A stretch of 64,000 nucleotides of DNA from JAPXRI01 sp033813635 (GTDB taxonomy: Bacteria; Bacillota; Clostridia; Oscillospirales; QAMX01): positions 186,001 through 250,000 of the forward strand of contig JAPXRI010000001.1 in NCBI GenBank assembly GCA_033813635.1, read 5' to 3'. Within the stretch, counting starts at the first letter, position 1, and each line of letters starts with the position of its first letter. The notes under the pieces were generated by a model. That model saw only the letters and a program-made list of their open reading frames with translations. It was not told where the DNA came from and did no database searches. Positions 6,172-15,820 of this stretch are shown here, one piece after another. The position numbers and the translations under genes are program-made.

Positions 6172-7029
6172 CTATACCTTCCGATATACCGCAGGCATTA
6201 TATAGCAAAATCGCGTGTTCTCCCTGTTAAGCGACTCCGAATGCCCGATAAACAGATACCCTCCGGGCTCCATGCAGTTGTATAGCTTGTCGACGAGCCC
6301 GTATTTCGTCGCGTCGTCAAAGTAGATCATCACGTTGCGGCAGAAGATACAGTGAAATTTCCGTTTAAATGGGAACACGCTCTCCATCAGGTTGAATTTC
6401 CGGTAGATAACCTCGTTTTTTATGCTGTCCGCGACGGCGTAATCCCCGTTTTCACTGTGCCTGAAGTAGTTGAGCTTCCAATAGGCCGGCAGGGGCGTGA
6501 TTTTTTCCCTGTCGTACACTCCTTTGACAGCCTTGTCAAGCGCCTTCGACGAGATATCCGTCGCGAGCACCCTGCAGTCCCAGAGCGGCTTTTCGCTGCC
6601 GAAATACTCGTCAAGAATCATCGCAAGCGTGTAGGACTCCTCGCCCGTCGAGCAGGCCGCGCACCAGATCCGGAGATCCCTGTTGACCACTTTTTTCTCC
6701 AGATATGGCAGCACCGTATCCCTGAAGTAGAAGAAATGATCGGGCTCCCGCATGAAAAACGTATGGTTCGTCGTAATCTTATCCACAAGCTTTATCGAGG
6801 CTTTCCCGCTCTTATCGGCCACCAGGTCGTTATAGTAAGAGGTAAAGTCCTTATACCCCTCCTGAACCAGCATATTGTAGAGGCGGCCTGTCAGCAGCGC
6901 GCGCTTTTCCTCTTTGAGATTGATTCCGTAATTCTCCTTGATGTAGCCGGCGAGCTTTTTAAACTCGCCGTCGGTCAACACAATGGAACCGCCGCTCCCG
7001 GCCGACTCCGGCACACTATTGCCGAGCAT
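6172..7029 (-). CDS. cheR: Chemotaxis protein methyltransferase CheR
   Basis: 285 residues. The N-terminal helical CheR domain includes LVDKITTNHTFFMREPDHF. The SAM-binding domain has IWCAACSTGEESYTLAM, VLATDIS, and FHCIFCRNVMIYFD. It methylates glutamates on chemoreceptors using S-adenosylmethionine. It is followed by cheB after a 14-base gap and preceded by the receptor gene, so the adaptation enzymes are made together. No C-terminal receptor-docking extension is needed or seen. Confidence 0.95.
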   Translation of the reverse strand: MLGNSVPESAGSGGSIVLTDGEFKKLAGYIKENYGINLKEEKRALLTGRLYNMLVQEGYKDFTSYYNDLVADKSGKASIKLVDKITTNHTFFMREPDHFFYFRDTVLPYLEKKVVNRDLRIWCAACSTGEESYTLAMILDEYFGSEKPLWDCRVLATDISSKALDKAVKGVYDREKITPLPAYWKLNYFRHSENGDYAVADSIKNEVIYRKFNLMESVFPFKRKFHCIFCRNVMIYFDDATKYGLVDKLYNCMEPGGYLFIGHSESLNRENTRFCYIMPAVYRKV

Positions 7030-7051
7030 GTCGTTTTCCGCCCCCGAAGCC

Positions 7052-9055
7052 TTAGTACTTTCCGAACTCGTTGTCGCTCAGGGATATTTTACCCTTCGGC
7101 GCGGCCGGAGCAGCTACTGCTTCCTTTTCGCTCTTTTCACTCTTCTTCTGCTTCATCTCGTCCAGGGTCTTCAGTACCTCGGGGTTGATTCGGACGTCGT
7201 CCTCCGCCGACTTTGTGCGCCTGGCGTCCCTGAGCTTGAACTTTGCAATCTGTTCCTTAAGCACATTGGCCTGTCCGGACAGCTCTTCGCTGGCCGCCGC
7301 GCTCTGATCCGACGTCGCCGAGTTGGCCTGGACGACCTGGGAGACCTGCATGATGCCCTGATTGATCTGTTCTATGCCGGTCGCCTGCTCTTTGGAAGCA
7401 ACGGCGATGTTTTCGATAAGACCTGCCGCCTTCGAGACTCCGTCGACAATCCGCTTCAGCTCTTCCGCTGTCTCGTTTGCGATCTTGGAGCCGTCCCCGA
7501 CCTTCTGAATCGAGCCCTCGATTAAATCCGTCGTCTCTTTTGCCGCGTTGGCCGACTTAGCAGCCAGGTTCTTAACCTCGTCCGCGACCACCGCAAAGCC
7601 CTTGCCCGCGGCGCCGACTCTCGCCGCCTCAACCGCTGCGTTCAGCGCCAGAATATTTGTCTGGAACGCGATATCGTCGATAACCTTTATGATCTTGGAG
7701 ATATTGTTGGATGAAACGTTGATGTCCTCCATCGCTTTCAGCATGTATCTCATCTTGTCGTTTCCCTGCTCGGCCAGGCTCTGGGTCTCCCTCGCGAGCT
7801 TGTCGGCCGTCTCCGCGTTCTCCGCGTTCAGCCTGGTCTGCGACGCGATCTCCTCCACCGACGCCGTCAGTTCCTCCACAGAGCTCGCCTGCTCCGAAGC
7901 GCCCTGCGAAAGCGCCACGCTGGAGTCGGAGATCTGTTTCGCGCCCGCGGCTACCTGGTCGGACGCCGATCTGATATCTGTCAGCAGTGAATTCATATTG
8001 TCGGACACGGTCTGCAGGGAATTTGCGAGCATGCCGAGCTCGTCCTTCCGGTCAACGTCGATCGCAACGTCCAGATTGCCCTGCGCGAATTCCTTAGCGA
8101 CGTCGACCAGCTTAATAATCGGTTTCTGGAATCCCCTCGCGATGAAGAAGCCTATTGCTATGCCCACAAGGATGATTGCAACGCTGACGGCAACCATTGT
8201 TACGCGCAGCGAGTTCACATCCTCGAAAGCCTCACTCTGCGGGGCTACCAGAGCGAACGACCAGTCCGTACCCTCAATCGGGCAGTACGCGAGGTATTTC
8301 AAAACACCCTGATATTTATATTCGCCAATTCCGGTCCGACCGGTAATCATTTTCTGCGTAAGTTCCGCAAGCTGCGACAAATTCGCGTCGCTTTTCGCGT
8401 TTTCGATGTCGTTGTCGAAGCTGTCGACAAGGGATGTATCTTTATGTCCAATCGTCGTTCCTTCATCGTTGACCACATACCCGTAGCCGGTCTTGGCGTA
8501 GGTGATATCCGAAATTAATTCCGAAAGCCCGTGTCCGCTTCTCACAAGGCCTATCATACCGCTAACGCTGCCGTTTGCGTCTTTCAGCGGCACGGCGAAG
8601 ACCATAATCATCGTGTTGTCCGTTTTCCTCAGCATCGGATCCGACACGCAGTTGTTGCCCTTCATCGCCTCAATAAAATATTCCCTGTCGGCGATATTTG
8701 TGCTGATTTTGTCGGCGGAGATCGTATTGCCGTCTTTGTCGGCCACCATCATATCGAGATGGCCCCCGTCTTCTTTAATTTTCTGAAGCGTCGCGACAAT
8801 GCTTTCCCTGTTGGCCTGCAGATCATGGAATTTTTCATCCGTTGACAATATTTCCAACTCTCTAAAATAGATATTGACTCTCTCCGAGACTGTCTGCGAG
8901 GCCTGTTGCGCAATTTTCTGCATTGACTCCGACACAGACTCCTTCAGCGCCGAGCTGGCAAACTCCGTGGACGTGATGCTTAAGCCGAGACACACGGCCA
9001 ATATCGTTACGCCGATATTGACTACCATCTGCAATAGTATGCTTTTGAATTTCAC
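7052..9055 (-). CDS. Methyl-accepting chemotaxis protein (Cache sensor, HAMP, MA)
   Basis: 667 residues, GTG start with AAGGAAG upstream. Order: TM1 (about 8-28), an extracytoplasmic Cache-type sensor domain (YFREL..., GTTIGHKDTSLVDSF), TM2 (about 285-307, AVSVAIILVGIAIGFF), a HAMP domain, then a long helical signalling domain with the near-invariant hairpin tip DIAFQTNILALNAAVEAAR and GKGFAVVADEVKNLA. It feeds ligand information to CheA/CheW. Being coded inside the che operon suggests it is a main receptor; the ligand is unknown. Confidence 0.93.
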   Translation of the reverse strand: MKFKSILLQMVVNIGVTILAVCLGLSITSTEFASSALKESVSESMQKIAQQASQTVSERVNIYFRELEILSTDEKFHDLQANRESIVATLQKIKEDGGHLDMMVADKDGNTISADKISTNIADREYFIEAMKGNNCVSDPMLRKTDNTMIMVFAVPLKDANGSVSGMIGLVRSGHGLSELISDITYAKTGYGYVVNDEGTTIGHKDTSLVDSFDNDIENAKSDANLSQLAELTQKMITGRTGIGEYKYQGVLKYLAYCPIEGTDWSFALVAPQSEAFEDVNSLRVTMVAVSVAIILVGIAIGFFIARGFQKPIIKLVDVAKEFAQGNLDVAIDVDRKDELGMLANSLQTVSDNMNSLLTDIRSASDQVAAGAKQISDSSVALSQGASEQASSVEELTASVEEIASQTRLNAENAETADKLARETQSLAEQGNDKMRYMLKAMEDINVSSNNISKIIKVIDDIAFQTNILALNAAVEAARVGAAGKGFAVVADEVKNLAAKSANAAKETTDLIEGSIQKVGDGSKIANETAEELKRIVDGVSKAAGLIENIAVASKEQATGIEQINQGIMQVSQVVQANSATSDQSAAASEELSGQANVLKEQIAKFKLRDARRTKSAEDDVRINPEVLKTLDEMKQKKSEKSEKEAVAAPAAPKGKISLSDNEFGKY

Positions 9056-9078
9056 GGTGATTTCCTTCCTCTTCTTTG

Positions 9079-9576
9079 CTAATTATTTTCAGGCGCTATT
9101 CTCAAGACATCTTCGTCGTACATCAGTTTTGTGTAGTCAAGCAGAAGCTTGACTTCGTTCCCGACCTTGCCTATGCCCTTGATAAACCTGCTGCTGGAAC
9201 TGTTGATTTCCGGCGGAGATACAATATTTTCGTCGGGTATTGTGAGAACCTCCGATACGCTATCAACGATCAGGCCTATATCCACATCCTCAAACTTCGC
9301 CACGATTATGCAGGTTCTGTCGTTATACGCTATCTCCTCTTTTCCGAATCTCAGCCGTATGTCCATCACCGGGATAATCTCTCCTCTGAGGTTGATAATC
9401 CCCCGGATGTATGCCGGCAGCCCGGGCAAAGCGGTTATCGGCTGCATCCCGATGATCTCCGTTATGTACTTGATTTCGATGCCGAATGATTCGGTGCCGA
9501 GGTTGAAGGTCAAGTACCTCCCGTGCTGTGTGTCCTCCTCCGCCGCCCTAACTTTTGCTGTCTGCGCCTCACTCAT
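9079..9576 (-). CDS. cheW: Chemotaxis coupling protein CheW
   Basis: 165 residues forming one CheW-like double beta-barrel: YLTFNLGTESFGIEIKYITEII near the start, GLPAYIRGIINLRGEIIPVMD in the middle, and IGLIVDSVSEVL later. It couples receptors to the CheA kinase. It has a strong GAGAGGAGGG site upstream and sits between cheA and the receptor gene. Confidence 0.94.
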   Translation of the reverse strand: MSEAQTAKVRAAEEDTQHGRYLTFNLGTESFGIEIKYITEIIGMQPITALPGLPAYIRGIINLRGEIIPVMDIRLRFGKEEIAYNDRTCIIVAKFEDVDIGLIVDSVSEVLTIPDENIVSPPEINSSSSRFIKGIGKVGNEVKLLLDYTKLMYDEDVLRIAPENN

Positions 9577-9591
9577 ATGATTTCCCTCCTC

Positions 9592-11595
9592 TCATACGAT
9601 GTCCGTATTGACAAGCCAGCCGGCGTCAAGTATCAGGCTTATGCTCCCGTCACCCAACAGCGTGCAGCCCGACAGGCAGTCAAGCTTCTTTGCGTTTCTG
9701 ATATACTTCGGCAGAGTCTTTACCACTACCTGCTGCCTTCCGAGCACATTGTCGGCAAATACGCAGCGTTTTTTGTCGTTGTCTTCAACCATGATCAGTA
9801 TGCCGTCGGTCAGGTCAGTAATCTTAGTCTCGATATTCCACTGCCTGTGCAGCCTGAGCGCCGCGAAACACTCTCCGCGCACCATGATCATTTCGTCCCC
9901 GTTGGTATCCGTAAAGATGTCTTCTTTTTTCGGTCTGAACGACTCCCTGATCGACGTGATGGGCATTGTGAATTTCATATTCCCGACGCCGATGTTCATG
10001 CCTTCGATAATCGCCACCGTCAGCGGTATCTTCAGCACAACGGCCATGCCCCTGCCTTCCTCGCTCTCCACGGAGACGGAGCCGCCGATCGAGGTGATGT
10101 TTTGCGTAACCACATCCATTCCGACCCCGCGCCCGCTGTACTCCGTGACCTTATCGCAGGTGGAAAAACCGGGCAGGAATATCATATTGTAGATTTCCTT
10201 GTCGGTAAGCTCGCTCTCGGGCTTTTTCAGCAGATTGTTTTTCTTCGCCTTTTCGAGTATTTTCTGCTTGTTCAGCCCTCGCCCGTCATCCCTTACTGTA
10301 ATGAGGACGTCGCTCCCCGCGTTTTGCGCCTCGAGCGTGACCGTGCCGTACTCCGGCTTGCCCGCCTTGCGCCTCTCCTCTGCGCTCTCTATGCCGTGGT
10401 CTATGCTGTTTCTGACAAGGTGGATCAGCGGATCGGAGATATGCTCGATGATGTTTTTGTCAACGTCCGTCTCCTCGCCGATCATCTCCAGTCTGATGTC
10501 TTTTTTCAGGTTTTTGCTCATATCCCTTACGATGCGGTGCATCTTCTGGAAGGTCGCGGCGAGCGGGACGAGCCTCAGAGACATCACCATATCCTGCATC
10601 TCGACGATGATTTTCCGAAGGTGCGCGGAGGCCTTTCTGAAGTTCGGAATTTCAAGGCTGCTGATGTCCGGGTTTTCGGCCACCATCGCCTCAGCGATCA
10701 CGATCTCGCCCATCAAGTCCATCAGCTTATCGAGCTTTGAGACGTTGACGCTGATGATGCTCTGCGGCTGCTGGTGGTAATCCCTTATCTCTTTCCCGGT
10801 TCCGTTTTCGTTTTCTGCCACGGCGGCCTTTGCAGTGTCCTTGTTTTCCGGTGCTTTCTCCGTAGGGGTTTCGTCTTCGGCGGTCAGTTCAAGGTCCCTT
10901 AAGAATGCGGTTTTCTGGAGGATTTCCAGCAGTTCATCATAGTTTTTTTCTGTCTCGATATGGATTACAAATCCGTGTTCCCTGATCTGCTTCGCCGCAT
11001 CGTCATTGTCGATGATACCCTGTGGTTCGTAGGTCACTTTATCCGAGATTTCATTGAGAGTCAGTATGATTGCGTAAGCCCTGATGTTTTCCATCTCGCA
11101 GCCCTGCTCAAACAGGACCAGCGCTCTGAATCTGTGCTTTTTTTGCGCATCGCCCGCTTTTTCGGGCGCGGGCCGCGCTTTGCCGTTTTTAATGCTTTCA
11201 AGGGTTTTCCCGAGTTTTTCCACAAGCGCGGCGCAGTCGTTTTCCTGCGAGTCAACGCCCGCCCTTATACGCTCCATTTCCTTTCCGATGTAATCCATGC
11301 TGGCCAGAGTCAGATCGGTAATCGCGGCGCAGTCATATCCGCTCTTCGGGTTTTCCCTTATGTAATAAAAAATATCCTCGACTCTATGGGCAACGGTCGA
11401 TATGCTATTATAAGACATCATCGCCGCAGAACCTTTGATCGTGTGCATTATACGGAATATCTCGTTGATCGTATCCCCGGTAAAGCTCCCCGCTTCTTCC
11501 GTTTTCAGGATAATCTGCTCAAGCTGTTCCGTATTCTGAGACGTTTCGTACAGGAACACTTCAAGCAACGAATCGTTTGCCGAGCTATCTGGCAT
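9592..11595 (-). CDS. cheA: Chemotaxis histidine kinase CheA
   Basis: About 667 residues. P1 Hpt domain with the phosphorylated His in RIMHTIKGSAAMM (near residue 50), a P2-like CheY-binding region, an acidic linker, P3 dimerisation helices, a P4 ATPase with HLVRNSIDHGIESAEER, VRDDGRGLN and YSGRGVGMDVV, and a C-terminal CheW-like P5 domain. It autophosphorylates in response to receptors and hands phosphate to CheY and CheB. The start is taken at the ATG 9 bases after AAGGGG; an ATG three codons earlier is too close to that site. Confidence 0.96.
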   Translation of the reverse strand: MPDSSANDSLLEVFLYETSQNTEQLEQIILKTEEAGSFTGDTINEIFRIMHTIKGSAAMMSYNSISTVAHRVEDIFYYIRENPKSGYDCAAITDLTLASMDYIGKEMERIRAGVDSQENDCAALVEKLGKTLESIKNGKARPAPEKAGDAQKKHRFRALVLFEQGCEMENIRAYAIILTLNEISDKVTYEPQGIIDNDDAAKQIREHGFVIHIETEKNYDELLEILQKTAFLRDLELTAEDETPTEKAPENKDTAKAAVAENENGTGKEIRDYHQQPQSIISVNVSKLDKLMDLMGEIVIAEAMVAENPDISSLEIPNFRKASAHLRKIIVEMQDMVMSLRLVPLAATFQKMHRIVRDMSKNLKKDIRLEMIGEETDVDKNIIEHISDPLIHLVRNSIDHGIESAEERRKAGKPEYGTVTLEAQNAGSDVLITVRDDGRGLNKQKILEKAKKNNLLKKPESELTDKEIYNMIFLPGFSTCDKVTEYSGRGVGMDVVTQNITSIGGSVSVESEEGRGMAVVLKIPLTVAIIEGMNIGVGNMKFTMPITSIRESFRPKKEDIFTDTNGDEMIMVRGECFAALRLHRQWNIETKITDLTDGILIMVEDNDKKRCVFADNVLGRQQVVVKTLPKYIRNAKKLDCLSGCTLLGDGSISLILDAGWLVNTDIV

Positions 11596-11682
11596 AGATA
11601 TCATCCCCTTGTTCTACAGCGGTAAGAAATTCGTACGCGCTGTCCGCCCGCGTTAACGCGTAAGGCTTCCGTTTACCCGCCA

Positions 11683-12045
11683 TCAGCTCGCGGCGATTTT
11701 CAGAAGCGTCTGTGTGATATGCTCTTCCTTATACGGTTTGACAATAAACGATTTCGCGCCGTTAAGGATCGCTTCCTTGACCATGCACTCCTGTCCCATC
11801 GCGGAGATCATCACGACCTTGGCCTTCGGGTCAAATTCGCGTATTTTTTTGAGTGCTTCGATACCTGTCATATCGGGCATTGTGATATCCATCGTCACAA
11901 TATCGGGTCTGTACTCGATGTATTTTTCAACGCCTTCCTGCCCGTTTTTCGCGTCGGCGACCACCGTAAAACCGTTCTTTACCAGTACATTTTTGATTGC
12001 AAGCCTCATAAAAGCCGCGTCATCCACAATTAAAACGCTGATCAA
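11683..12045 (-). CDS. cheY: Chemotaxis response regulator CheY
   Basis: 120 residues, a lone receiver domain: IVDDAAFMR acidic pocket, phospho-Asp in IVTMDITMPDMTG, Ser in VMISAMGQ, Lys in FIVKPYKEE. Phospho-CheY binds FliM and FliY at the motor. It starts with TTG overlapping the HD-GYP stop (TTGA) and lies upstream of cheA. Confidence 0.94.
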   Translation of the reverse strand: MISVLIVDDAAFMRLAIKNVLVKNGFTVVADAKNGQEGVEKYIEYRPDIVTMDITMPDMTGIEALKKIREFDPKAKVVMISAMGQECMVKEAILNGAKSFIVKPYKEEHITQTLLKIAAS

Positions 12046-13160
12046 TTGATTTCACTCTCCAACGTGTCTTTTGATTTGCCTTCCAAACCGATTATTGTAA
12101 CGTTCAGCAGCGACGGATCGTTATAGAGATCCAATACCTGTTTTTCCGGTGAACCGGCGATTATCACCGGCCTGTCAGCCGCGACCATCGGTCTCGTCAA
12201 TCCTTTTGGGTAGTTTTTAATAACCGTTGCCTTCATGCCGTTGCTCAGCAGGACTCTCGAGCCCACCGGATACGGCGCTATTTTCTTTATAAAGCACGAT
12301 ATCATCTTCGGGTCAAACATCGTTCCGGAATTCCCGATGATGTGCTCGATTACTTCGGAAGGGGACAGAGCCGCCCTGTACGGCCGTTCGGACGTCATAG
12401 CGTCATACACGTCGCATATGGCGATCAGCTTTCCCTCCGTAGTCTGCTTGCTGAGCGGCAGCCCGTAGGGATAGCCCGAGCCGTCGCAGCGCTCATGGTG
12501 CGTCAGAACCCCTATGATCGATTCGACAGGAATTTCCCAGTTTTTTCTCAGATAATCGCTTCCGAGCCGGCAATGGTCTTTCATCTGCTCGTATTCCGCT
12601 GAGGTGAGCGGACCGGGTTTGCTGATAATCTGCTTCGGAATGAAAATTTTTCCCAGATCATGGAGAATAGCGCCCATCCCCAGCTTATACAGCCCGTGCC
12701 TGTTCAGGTCGGCGGCGACGCCCACCATGATTGAAAGAGCCGCGACATTGACGCAGTGGTAATAGGTATAATCGTCGTAAACCTTGAGATCGACGATGTT
12801 CGCCGTCACGTTTTTGTCGCTCGATATCTCGTCAATTATTTCATCAAGATAATGCCTTAATTTATCGAACGCCTGAAGCGTGCCTCTGGGGTTTCCCCGG
12901 TTAACCGTTTTGAAAAACGTCGACAGCGCGTTCACGGTATTCTCTTTGAGTTTTCTGCTGATGATTCCCTCGACCAGCGGTTCGTCCTCAGGGTACTCGT
13001 CGGTAATGTAAGCTCCTTCGAAATCCGCCGCCATCAGCCTCGTTATCTGAGAAAGCGATAAAACCTGTCCCTTTGCCAGCAAAAGCTCGCCCCTCGGCCC
13101 TATTATGTCCGCGTCGAGGATCATACCCGGTTTTAAAGCGTCAGTTCGAATGAATCTCAT
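12042..13160 (-). CDS. HD-GYP domain protein (putative c-di-GMP phosphodiesterase)
   Basis: 372 residues. An N-terminal region (DALKPGMILDADIIGPRGELLL) of the kind often seen before HD-GYP domains is followed by a complete HD-GYP core: AILHDLGKIFIP and LTHHERCDGSGYPYGL, then AICDVYDAMTSERPYR. The catalytic residues are intact, so hydrolysis of c-di-GMP is likely. It overlaps cheY by 4 bases and heads the chemotaxis run, linking turnover of the messenger to the swimming machinery that the flgB riboswitch places under c-di-GMP control. The C-terminal 70 residues after the core form an extra beta-rich region. Confidence 0.9.
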   Translation of the reverse strand: MRFIRTDALKPGMILDADIIGPRGELLLAKGQVLSLSQITRLMAADFEGAYITDEYPEDEPLVEGIISRKLKENTVNALSTFFKTVNRGNPRGTLQAFDKLRHYLDEIIDEISSDKNVTANIVDLKVYDDYTYYHCVNVAALSIMVGVAADLNRHGLYKLGMGAILHDLGKIFIPKQIISKPGPLTSAEYEQMKDHCRLGSDYLRKNWEIPVESIIGVLTHHERCDGSGYPYGLPLSKQTTEGKLIAICDVYDAMTSERPYRAALSPSEVIEHIIGNSGTMFDPKMISCFIKKIAPYPVGSRVLLSNGMKATVIKNYPKGLTRPMVAADRPVIIAGSPEKQVLDLYNDPSLLNVTIIGLEGKSKDTLESEIN

Positions 13161-13214
13161 AATTCTACATCCGTTTTTTAAGCTTTACGATTTACTAATG
13201 CGGCCTCTTATTTC

Positions 13215-13252
13215 CGGGCAGGGGACAAATATTTCTATCCGTCCCCTGCCCG
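13215..13252 (-). terminator. GC-rich hairpin after the flagellin genes
   Basis: A perfect 12-bp inverted repeat, CGGGCAGGGGAC / GTCCCCTGCCCG, with a 14-base AT-rich loop lies between the flagellin stop and the next gene. No T run follows on either strand, so it may act as a transcript-stabilising 3' hairpin or a weak terminator. Confidence 0.6.
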
Positions 13253-13298
13253 TAGCTTTCAGAATACCTGCTCCGTTTCCCGTCGGACTTATATGTCC

Positions 13299-14639
13299 TT
13301 ACCTAAGGAGCTGGAGAACACCCTGGGGCTGCGAGTTTGCCTGAGCGAGCATCGCCTGCGCCGCCTGCAGCAGGATGTTGTTCTTCGTGTACTCCATCAT
13401 TTCCTCCGCCAAGTCGACGTCGCGTACGCGGGATTCGGCCGACTGGAGGTTTTCCTTCGTGGTCGCGAGGTTGTTGGACGCGTGGTCGAGCTGGTTCTGC
13501 TGCGCGCCGTAGGTAGCTCTCGTCGTGTTGACCTCGGTGATCGCGGCCTCGACAAGCGATACCGTCACGCCGGTGGGATTCGTACCCGCCGCGGACAGAG
13601 CCGTTGTCAGAGCGTTCATGGCGCTTGTCTTGGCGTCTCTGATATCGACGCTCTGGGTGCCGTCCTCGCCGTATTTGATGCTGGCGGCGATCGCGGTGCC
13701 GTCGTTTACTTTCAGAGAGCCTACCGGAGCGTTGCTGAACGTCGCGGCCTTAGCTGCGAGAGAGCCGTCGGCATCGACCTGCATCAGGAGGCCTTCGGCG
13801 TTGACCTGATAGTACTCGTATCCAGCTTCGAGCGCGTCGGGAACTATATTGCCGTTGGTTGTCACGGTAGTAGCTCCGAATGTCGCTTCGATGGAAGGAA
13901 GAGTGCTTTCGGCATCGACCTGCATCAGTTTACCGTCGATGACCTGGAAGTACTCATAACCAGTCGTCAGCGCGTCAGGCAAAAGCGCCGGCTGGGTTGC
14001 CAGATCCGCATATGTACCCGTCGCCGTCGCGCAGGACTGCAGCTTCCCGCCGGTCACCTTATAGAACAGGGACGAGCTGAGGGAGTTGTCCGCCACATAA
14101 GACTTATTGTCGGTGTCGGACGCCACCAGAGTTCCGTCCGAGGCCAGTGTATAGAATTTGGCGTCGTCCAGGCTGTTTTCCGTCACAAACGCCGCGTTGT
14201 ACGACTCCGCGGTGATGGTTTCCTGATCTCCGAATACCTTAATGCCGTTGAACTTGGTGTTGACGTAGATATCAGAGATCGCGTTGCCGAGGGCTTTCAT
14301 CTCCGCGCCGATGTTTTTCTTGTCGTCCTCGCTGTAGGTGCCGTTCTGGACCTGGACGGCGAGTTCCTTGAGCCTTGTCAGCATGTCGGAGACTTCGGCG
14401 AGCGCGCCTTCTGCCGTCTGGATGAACGAGACGCCGTCTTCGGCGTTTCTCGTCGCCTGCGTCAGGCCGCGGATCTGGCTTCTCATTTTCTCGGAAATCG
14501 ATAGACCGGCGGCGTCGTCGGCGGCGCGGTTGATGCGGTAGCCGCTGGAAAGCTTTTCCATCGAGGCGCTGGCATTCGAGGTGTTGATGCTGTACTGGCG
14601 ATAGGTGTTCATCGCCGAGATGTTATGGTTGATCCTCAT
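13299..14639 (-). CDS. hag: Flagellin (paralog 1, long central region)
   Basis: 446 residues. The N-terminal D0/D1 region (MRINHNISAMNTYRQY..., LSSGYRINRAADDAAGLSIS) and the C-terminal D1/D0 region (NLQSAESRVRDVDLAEEMM, ILLQAAQAMLAQANSQPQG) are textbook flagellin and nearly identical to the neighbouring copy. The central region (about residues 140-310) is built from repeated modules of about 30-45 residues with an FY/YEY...G-L-MQVDA pattern, four copies here against two in paralog 2. The subunits are exported by the flagellar apparatus and polymerise into the filament. The gap to paralog 2 is 63 bases with a GGAGG site and no clear promoter, so it is probably transcribed from the paralog 2 promoter. 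Confidence 0.96.
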   Translation of the reverse strand: MRINHNISAMNTYRQYSINTSNASASMEKLSSGYRINRAADDAAGLSISEKMRSQIRGLTQATRNAEDGVSFIQTAEGALAEVSDMLTRLKELAVQVQNGTYSEDDKKNIGAEMKALGNAISDIYVNTKFNGIKVFGDQETITAESYNAAFVTENSLDDAKFYTLASDGTLVASDTDNKSYVADNSLSSSLFYKVTGGKLQSCATATGTYADLATQPALLPDALTTGYEYFQVIDGKLMQVDAESTLPSIEATFGATTVTTNGNIVPDALEAGYEYYQVNAEGLLMQVDADGSLAAKAATFSNAPVGSLKVNDGTAIAASIKYGEDGTQSVDIRDAKTSAMNALTTALSAAGTNPTGVTVSLVEAAITEVNTTRATYGAQQNQLDHASNNLATTKENLQSAESRVRDVDLAEEMMEYTKNNILLQAAQAMLAQANSQPQGVLQLLR

Positions 14640-14702
14640 TGTTCTTCCTCCATGAATTCGTTAATGGATTCCGTTCCCGTTTCGTCATTCTGGTTCAATG
14701 AT

Positions 14703-15815
14703 CTACTGCAGGAGTTGAAGAACGCCCTGGGGCTGCGAGTTCGCCTGAGCGAGCATCGCCTGAGCCGCCTGCAGCAGGATGTTGTTCTTCGTGTACTCCA
14801 TCATTTCCTCCGCCATGTCGATGTCGCGTACGCGGGATTCGGCCGACTGGAGGTTTTCCTTCGTGGTCGCGAGGTTGTTGGACGCGTGGTCGAGCTGGTT
14901 CTGCTGCGCGCCGTAGGTAGCTCTCGTCGTGTTGACCTCGGTGATCGCGGCCTCGACAAGCGATACCGTCACACCGGTGGGATCCGCGCCCGCCAGAGCC
15001 GTCGCTTTTGTCAGGGCGTTGATCGCCGCCGTTTTCGCCGCTGTGATATCGACGCTCTGGGTGCCGTCCTCGCCGTATTTGATGCTGGCGGCGATCGCGG
15101 TGCCGTCGTTTACTTTCAGAGAACCTATCGGAGCGCCGCTGAACGTCGCGGCTTTTGAGGTGAGAGTCCCCTCAGCGTCGACCTGCATCAGAACGCCTTC
15201 GGAGTTGACCTGATAGTACTCGTACCCCGTTTCGAGCGCATCGGGCATCTCCGCCGGCTGGGTTGCCAGATCCGCATATGTACCCGTCGCCGTCGCGCAG
15301 GACTGCAGCTTCCCGCCGGTCACCTTATAGAACAGGGACGAGCTGAGGGAGTTGTCCGTAACGTACTGAGCATTGTATTCCTCCGCGGTCAGCGTCGACT
15401 GGCTGCCGAATACGTTGATGCCGTTGAACTTGGTGTTGACGTAGATATCCGAGATCGCGGTGCCGAGGGCTTTCATCTCCGCGCCGATGTTTTTCTTGTC
15501 ATCCTCGCTGTAGGTGCCGTTCTGGACCTGTACGGAGAGCTCCTTAAGCCTTGTCAGCATGTCGGAGACTTCGGCGAGCGCGCCTTCTGCCGTCTGTATG
15601 AACGAGACGCCGTCTTCGGCGTTCCTCGTCGCCTGCGTCAGGCCGCGGATCTGGCTTCTCATTTTCTCGGAAATCGAGAGGCCGGCGGCGTCGTCTGCGG
15701 CGCGGTTGATGCGGTAGCCGCTGGAAAGCTTCTCCATCGAGGCGCTGGCGTTCGAGGTGTTGATGCTGTACTGGCGATAGGTGTTCATCGCCGAGATGTT
15801 GTGGTTGATTCTCAT
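14703..15815 (-). CDS. hag: Flagellin (paralog 2, short central region)
   Basis: 370 residues. The same N-terminal about 120 and C-terminal about 85 residues as paralog 1, with a shorter variable centre holding two of the repeated modules (SLFYKVTGGKLQ and GYEYYQVNSEGVLMQVDAEG). The ATG follows AAGGAGGAG. The gene has its own sigma-28 promoter (15928-15953) and a leader with GGA motifs next to csrA and fliW, which fits post-transcriptional control by CsrA. It is the first gene of the two-flagellin unit. Confidence 0.96.
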   Translation of the reverse strand: MRINHNISAMNTYRQYSINTSNASASMEKLSSGYRINRAADDAAGLSISEKMRSQIRGLTQATRNAEDGVSFIQTAEGALAEVSDMLTRLKELSVQVQNGTYSEDDKKNIGAEMKALGTAISDIYVNTKFNGINVFGSQSTLTAEEYNAQYVTDNSLSSSLFYKVTGGKLQSCATATGTYADLATQPAEMPDALETGYEYYQVNSEGVLMQVDAEGTLTSKAATFSGAPIGSLKVNDGTAIAASIKYGEDGTQSVDITAAKTAAINALTKATALAGADPTGVTVSLVEAAITEVNTTRATYGAQQNQLDHASNNLATTKENLQSAESRVRDIDMAEEMMEYTKNNILLQAAQAMLAQANSQPQGVLQLLQ

Positions 15816-15820
15816 GTTTT

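Noticed and set aside
13293..15158. Plus-strand frames (up to 403 codons) opposite the flagellins
   Set aside because: The two frames resemble each other only because the flagellins do; antisense shadows.
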